In this document: one piece after another, positions 41,681 through 44,805 of the stretch
Layout of the letters: each line of letters begins with the position of its first letter
How positions within the stretch are numbered: the first letter of the stretch is position 1
Source of the DNA: Sulfurospirillaceae bacterium
Lineage (GTDB): Bacteria > Campylobacterota > Campylobacteria > Campylobacterales > Sulfurospirillaceae
Assembly: GCA_028693565.1 (NCBI GenBank)
Contig: JAQUVE010000006.1
Coordinates: 1-44,805, forward strand
DNA length: 44,805 bases
Direction: 5' to 3'
Made by a program: the position numbers and the translations under genes
The notes under the pieces: model-generated
The model's input: the letters and a program-made list of their open reading frames with translations, nothing else
The model's database searches: none
Told to the model about the DNA's origin: nothing

Positions 41681-44128
41681 ATGCATTATAGTCCGGTAGA
41701 AGTTGAAAAAAAATGGCAAGCGCATTGGGATGAAACCAATGCGTTTGAGCCAAATTCAGATTTTTCACAAAAGAAAAAATATATTTTAAGTATGTTTCCG
41801 TATCCGAGTGGACGAATTCATATGGGACACGTACGCAATTATACTATTGGTGATGCAATAGCAAGACATTATCGAAAACTGGGTTTTAATGTTTTGCATC
41901 CGATTGGTTGGGATAGTTTTGGTATGCCAGCAGAAAACGCCGCGATTAAGCACGGGATTCATCCTAAAAAATGGACTTATGAAAATATCGACTATATGCG
42001 TAAAGAGCTTTCATCCTTAGGGCTTTCTTTTTCAAAAACACGTGAATTTGCAGCCAGTGATGCTTTATATACCAAGCATGAACAACGTATTTTTATTGAA
42101 ATGTTTGAAAAAGGGTTAGTTTATCAAAAAAGCGCAACGCTCAATTGGTGCAATACATGTCAAACAGTTTTAGCCAATGAACAAGTAGAAGAGGGCTGTT
42201 GCTGGCGTTGTGATAATCCTGTAGAACAACGACTACTTCCAGGCTATTACCTTAAAATAACACACTATGCTCAAGAATTACTTGATGATTGTGAAAAACT
42301 ACGTGAAGGTTGGCCAAGTCAAGTTTTAACAATGCAAGAAAATTGGATTGGACGAAGCGAAGGCTTAGAGTTCTTTTTTACGCTGAGTGATGCGTCCAAA
42401 GCAAAATTAGATAATCAATTTGAAAGTTATAAAGTCTTTACAACGCGTCCTGATACAATATTTGGGGTAAGTTATTCAGCCCTTGCGCCTGAGCACCCAA
42501 TTGTTAACTATTTGATGACACATAAGCTTTTATCTGAAGATAAAATTGCGCAGATTAAGAAGATGCAAAGTGTTGGGGCAAGGGATCGCGCACAAGCACC
42601 CAAGGAAGGCGTAAGTTTAGATATTCAGGTTATTCATCCATTGACAGGTAAAGAAGTTCCTGTTTGGGTTGCTAATTTTGTCTTGATTGAGTACGGTGGT
42701 GGCGCGGTTATGGCTGTTCCTGCCCATGATGAAAGAGATTTCGAATTTGCTCAAAAATACCATTTACCGATTCTTCAAAGCATTGAAAATAGCATAGTGT
42801 TTGATGGTTCATGCGCTACAACAGAATACGGTACACTTGTGAATTCTGGAGAGTTTAGTGGCCTTGATTCTAAAAGTGCTCAAAAAAAGATAATTGCCCA
42901 TTTTGAAGCTCAACAAATAGGTACGAAAGTTATTAACTACAAACTTCGCGATTGGGGTATTAGCCGTCAACGTTATTGGGGCGCTCCTATTCCTATGATT
43001 CATTGCCCACAATGTGGTTTAGTCCCTGAAAAAATTGAAAATCTTCCTGTGGCTCTTCCTGATGATGTTGAAATTAAGGGTGAAGGTAACCCCTTGGATA
43101 AACATCCGACTTGGAAATTTACAAAGTGTCCTGTATGTAATGCAGATGCCATTCGTGAAACCGATACCATGGATACTTTTTTTCAATCAAGTTGGTATTT
43201 TTTACGTTATACCACAGACCCTTCTTTTTGGAATGATGTGCCATTTGATAAGCAAAGTGCAAATTATTGGATGAATGTTGATCAATATGTAGGTGGCATA
43301 GAACATGCTATTTTACATCTTCTGTATTCTCGTTTTTTCACCAAAGTACTTCGTGATTTAGGGTATGTCAATTGTGATGAGCCATTTGCTAATTTATTAA
43401 CACAAGGGATGGTGCTTAAAGACGGTTCTAAAATGAGTAAAAGTAAGGGCAATACCGTTGACCCTGATGCTATAATTAAAGAGTATGGCGCGGATACGGC
43501 ACGTCTTTTTATCCTTTTTGCTGCTCCTCCTCAAAAAGAGTTAGAGTGGAATGACAGTGCGGTTGAAGGGGCTTTTAGATTTTTAAAAAAACTGGCTTTG
43601 AAAAGTGAAAACGCTTTTGTATGTAAAGAAATCCCTACCATCAATCATGATGATTTATCTAAAGAGTCTAAATATGCACGTAAAAAAGTCTATGAGGCAT
43701 TAAAAAAATCTCATGATATTTATGATGGTAATTACACTTTTAATACGCTGATTGCTGCGTGTATGGAAGCCTTAAATGCACTTGGAGAACAAGATAATAA
43801 AGTGGTTTGGACAGAGGGGTATTTTATTCTTCTTAATGTACTTGAGCCTATTATTCCGCATATTTGTTGGGAAATGAGTGAAACATTATTTGGATTGATT
43901 AATTTGTCGACAATTGAGATCAAAGAAGAAGTGTTTGTCGAGGACACAATGATTTTGGCCGTCACTATTAATGGTAAAAAGCGCGCAGAAGTAGAAGTAA
44001 GTGCTACAATTTCTAAAGAAGAAGCATTACTTGTTGGTAAGCAAAGTGTTTCTAAGTGGTTAGAAGGCTTTTCGATTGTCAAAGAGATTTACGTGGCAAA
44101 CAAACTAATTAATTTGGTGGTAAAATAA
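41681..44128 (+). CDS. leuS: leucine--tRNA ligase
   Basis: The 815-residue class I synthetase has the HIGH motif as [15 protein letters not shown], a cysteine-rich insertion ([21 protein letters not shown]) that probably binds zinc, the CP1 editing domain with [15 protein letters not shown] and [17 protein letters not shown], and the KMSKS motif in [16 protein letters not shown]. The length is normal for bacterial LeuRS. GGAGTG lies before ATG 41681. It sits 24 bases after secF. Confidence 0.98.
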   Translation: MHYSPVEVEKKWQAHWDETNAFEPNSDFSQKKKYILSMFPYPSGRIHMGHVRNYTIGDAIARHYRKLGFNVLHPIGWDSFGMPAENAAIKHGIHPKKWTYENIDYMRKELSSLGLSFSKTREFAASDALYTKHEQRIFIEMFEKGLVYQKSATLNWCNTCQTVLANEQVEEGCCWRCDNPVEQRLLPGYYLKITHYAQELLDDCEKLREGWPSQVLTMQENWIGRSEGLEFFFTLSDASKAKLDNQFESYKVFTTRPDTIFGVSYSALAPEHPIVNYLMTHKLLSEDKIAQIKKMQSVGARDRAQAPKEGVSLDIQVIHPLTGKEVPVWVANFVLIEYGGGAVMAVPAHDERDFEFAQKYHLPILQSIENSIVFDGSCATTEYGTLVNSGEFSGLDSKSAQKKIIAHFEAQQIGTKVINYKLRDWGISRQRYWGAPIPMIHCPQCGLVPEKIENLPVALPDDVEIKGEGNPLDKHPTWKFTKCPVCNADAIRETDTMDTFFQSSWYFLRYTTDPSFWNDVPFDKQSANYWMNVDQYVGGIEHAILHLLYSRFFTKVLRDLGYVNCDEPFANLLTQGMVLKDGSKMSKSKGNTVDPDAIIKEYGADTARLFILFAAPPQKELEWNDSAVEGAFRFLKKLALKSENAFVCKEIPTINHDDLSKESKYARKKVYEALKKSHDIYDGNYTFNTLIAACMEALNALGEQDNKVVWTEGYFILLNVLEPIIPHICWEMSETLFGLINLSTIEIKEEVFVEDTMILAVTINGKKRAEVEVSATISKEEALLVGKQSVSKWLEGFSIVKEIYVANKLINLVVK

Positions 44129-44129
44129 A

Positions 44130-44648
44130 ATGAAGCAATTTTTTCTTGGAATACTTTTAAGTGTTTTACTTCTCAGTGGATGTGGTTATAAACCAACTAC
44201 ACATTATGCTAGAGAGATTCTTGGGCAAAAGATATACGCAGAAGTGATAATTTCAAGAAAAGATCCTCGTAACAGTGTTTTAATTAAAGATGCCGTCAAT
44301 GAAGCTATTGTCAGTCGTTTTGGTGCAAAAATTACAAGTCAAGAAGAAGCTGATACCGTGCTTAACGTTTCTATTGAAGCAGTCAATTTTAGCCCAACAG
44401 TTTATGATCAATATGGCTATGTTATTGCTTATAAAGCCATTGTATCATTGGTTATTTTTTATGAAAATAAAAATGGTAAAAAAGTCAAAACAACAACAAT
44501 GGGTGAATATGATTTTTCAATTGAAGCCAATAGTGTTATCTCCGATAGCAGTCGATTCAATGCGATTAAGTATGCTTCATTAGATGCAATTGATGAATTT
44601 ATCTCAAAAATTGCGATCAAAGGACTCCAAAATGGCAACAACAATTAA
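44130..44648 (+). CDS. lptE: LPS-assembly lipoprotein LptE (Campylobacterota type)
   Basis: The 172 residues begin with a lipoprotein signal and lipobox LSGC (Cys18). The following GYKPTTHYAREIL segment matches the LptE start (CGYxP). LptE plugs the LptD barrel that inserts lipopolysaccharide in the outer membrane. The rest is weakly conserved, as is usual for LptE. It starts one base after the leuS stop, an order also seen in C. jejuni next to leuS, and overlaps the next gene by 17 bases. Confidence 0.8.
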   Translation: MKQFFLGILLSVLLLSGCGYKPTTHYAREILGQKIYAEVIISRKDPRNSVLIKDAVNEAIVSRFGAKITSQEEADTVLNVSIEAVNFSPTVYDQYGYVIAYKAIVSLVIFYENKNGKKVKTTTMGEYDFSIEANSVISDSSRFNAIKYASLDAIDEFISKIAIKGLQNGNNN

Positions 44649-44805
44649 TGAAATTATTCGTGATAGCTTGGAGATGGTTAAGGCTGAACACCTTAATTTA
44701 ACACCTGATAATTATGCAAAAATCTTTTGTAAAGTAGCTAAACAAAAGGGTGTTATTGTTGAAGACTGTCAAAAAGTAGATAAATATATCAAAAAATTGG
44801 ATGCC
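44632..44805 (+). CDS. 5' part of an unidentified gene (possibly a GGDEF-type protein N-terminus)
   Basis: From ATG 44632 an open frame runs to the end of the window (58 codons), starting MATTINEIIRDSLEMVKAEH. It overlaps lptE by 17 bases. The segment LNLTPDNYAKIFCKVAKQKG resembles the N-terminal region of some Campylobacterota proteins annotated as GGDEF diguanylate cyclases (Cj1089c position, recalled). The window ends before any domain that would settle it. Confidence 0.6.
   Translation, partial: MATTINEIIRDSLEMVKAEHLNLTPDNYAKIFCKVAKQKGVIVEDCQKVDKYIKKLDA

Noticed and set aside
43732-44082. 116-residue minus-strand open frame inside leuS
   Set aside because: It is a shadow of leuS in the opposite strand with no motif or context.

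Overview
The window reads as the chromosome of a Campylobacterota bacterium, most likely Sulfurospirillum or a close relative. It is AT-rich and tightly packed, and its gene order matches, from memory, two well-known neighbourhoods of Campylobacter jejuni. The first is glnA - cheZ - U32 peptidase - purE - DUF3972 - glyQ - Nif3-like - flgZ - waaA - pseudouridine synthase - ffh - rpsP - khpA - rimM - trmD - rplS (about Cj0699c to Cj0714). The second is pyrB - pepF - Cj1100 - helicase - truB - csrA - ispE - smpB - tlpA-like - clpS - clpA - aat, with metK, lnt, yajC, secD, secF, leuS and lptE (about Cj1089c to Cj1109). The CheZ, FlgZ and adenylylation-free glutamine synthetase are also Campylobacterota hallmarks. 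The genus is an inference.

Layout. 1-3090: a cut-off bioF, a lone ABC ATPase and a class A penicillin-binding protein, coupled by 4-base overlaps. 3146-5425, minus: glnA and a PHP-type phosphatase. 5546-16406, plus: a chemotaxis phosphatase, then housekeeping genes for purine synthesis, glycyl-tRNA, flagellar control, Kdo transfer, signal recognition particle, and ribosome and tRNA maturation. 16485-21283: a variable stretch with a DUF89 phosphatase, a PLP aminotransferase divergent from an AraC/GyrI-type regulator, a small membrane protein, bioD and a glycine-zipper envelope protein. 21394-25952: pyrB, pabB, pabC, pepF and a small SspB-like protein. 25956-26867, minus: a LysR regulator. 27040-36132: helicase, truB, csrA, ispE, smpB, a thioredoxin lipoprotein, the N-degron set clpS-clpA-aat and an AEC transporter. 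36350-44805: metK, lnt (minus), yajC-secD-secF, leuS, lptE and the start of one more gene.

How the genes fit together. The right half is rich in protein quality control: smpB (tmRNA tagging), clpS, clpA and aat (N-degron pathway), and the 150-residue product at 25500-25952, whose core resembles SspB, the ClpXP adaptor for tmRNA-tagged proteins. The yajC-secD-secF, lnt and lptE genes serve secretion and envelope assembly. bioF and bioD serve biotin synthesis; pabB and pabC serve folate synthesis.

No tRNA, rRNA, CRISPR array, insertion sequence or prophage was seen. No gap between genes exceeds 300 bases. The largest is 217 bases, 36133-36349 before metK, and it holds a hairpin, a 26-codon ORF and repeated start-like motifs. 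The best candidates for something undescribed are the SspB-like protein, the DUF3972 HTH/coiled-coil protein, the metK leader and a CheZ with a CheY-binding-like motif at each end. All homology statements come from recalled motifs; no search was run.
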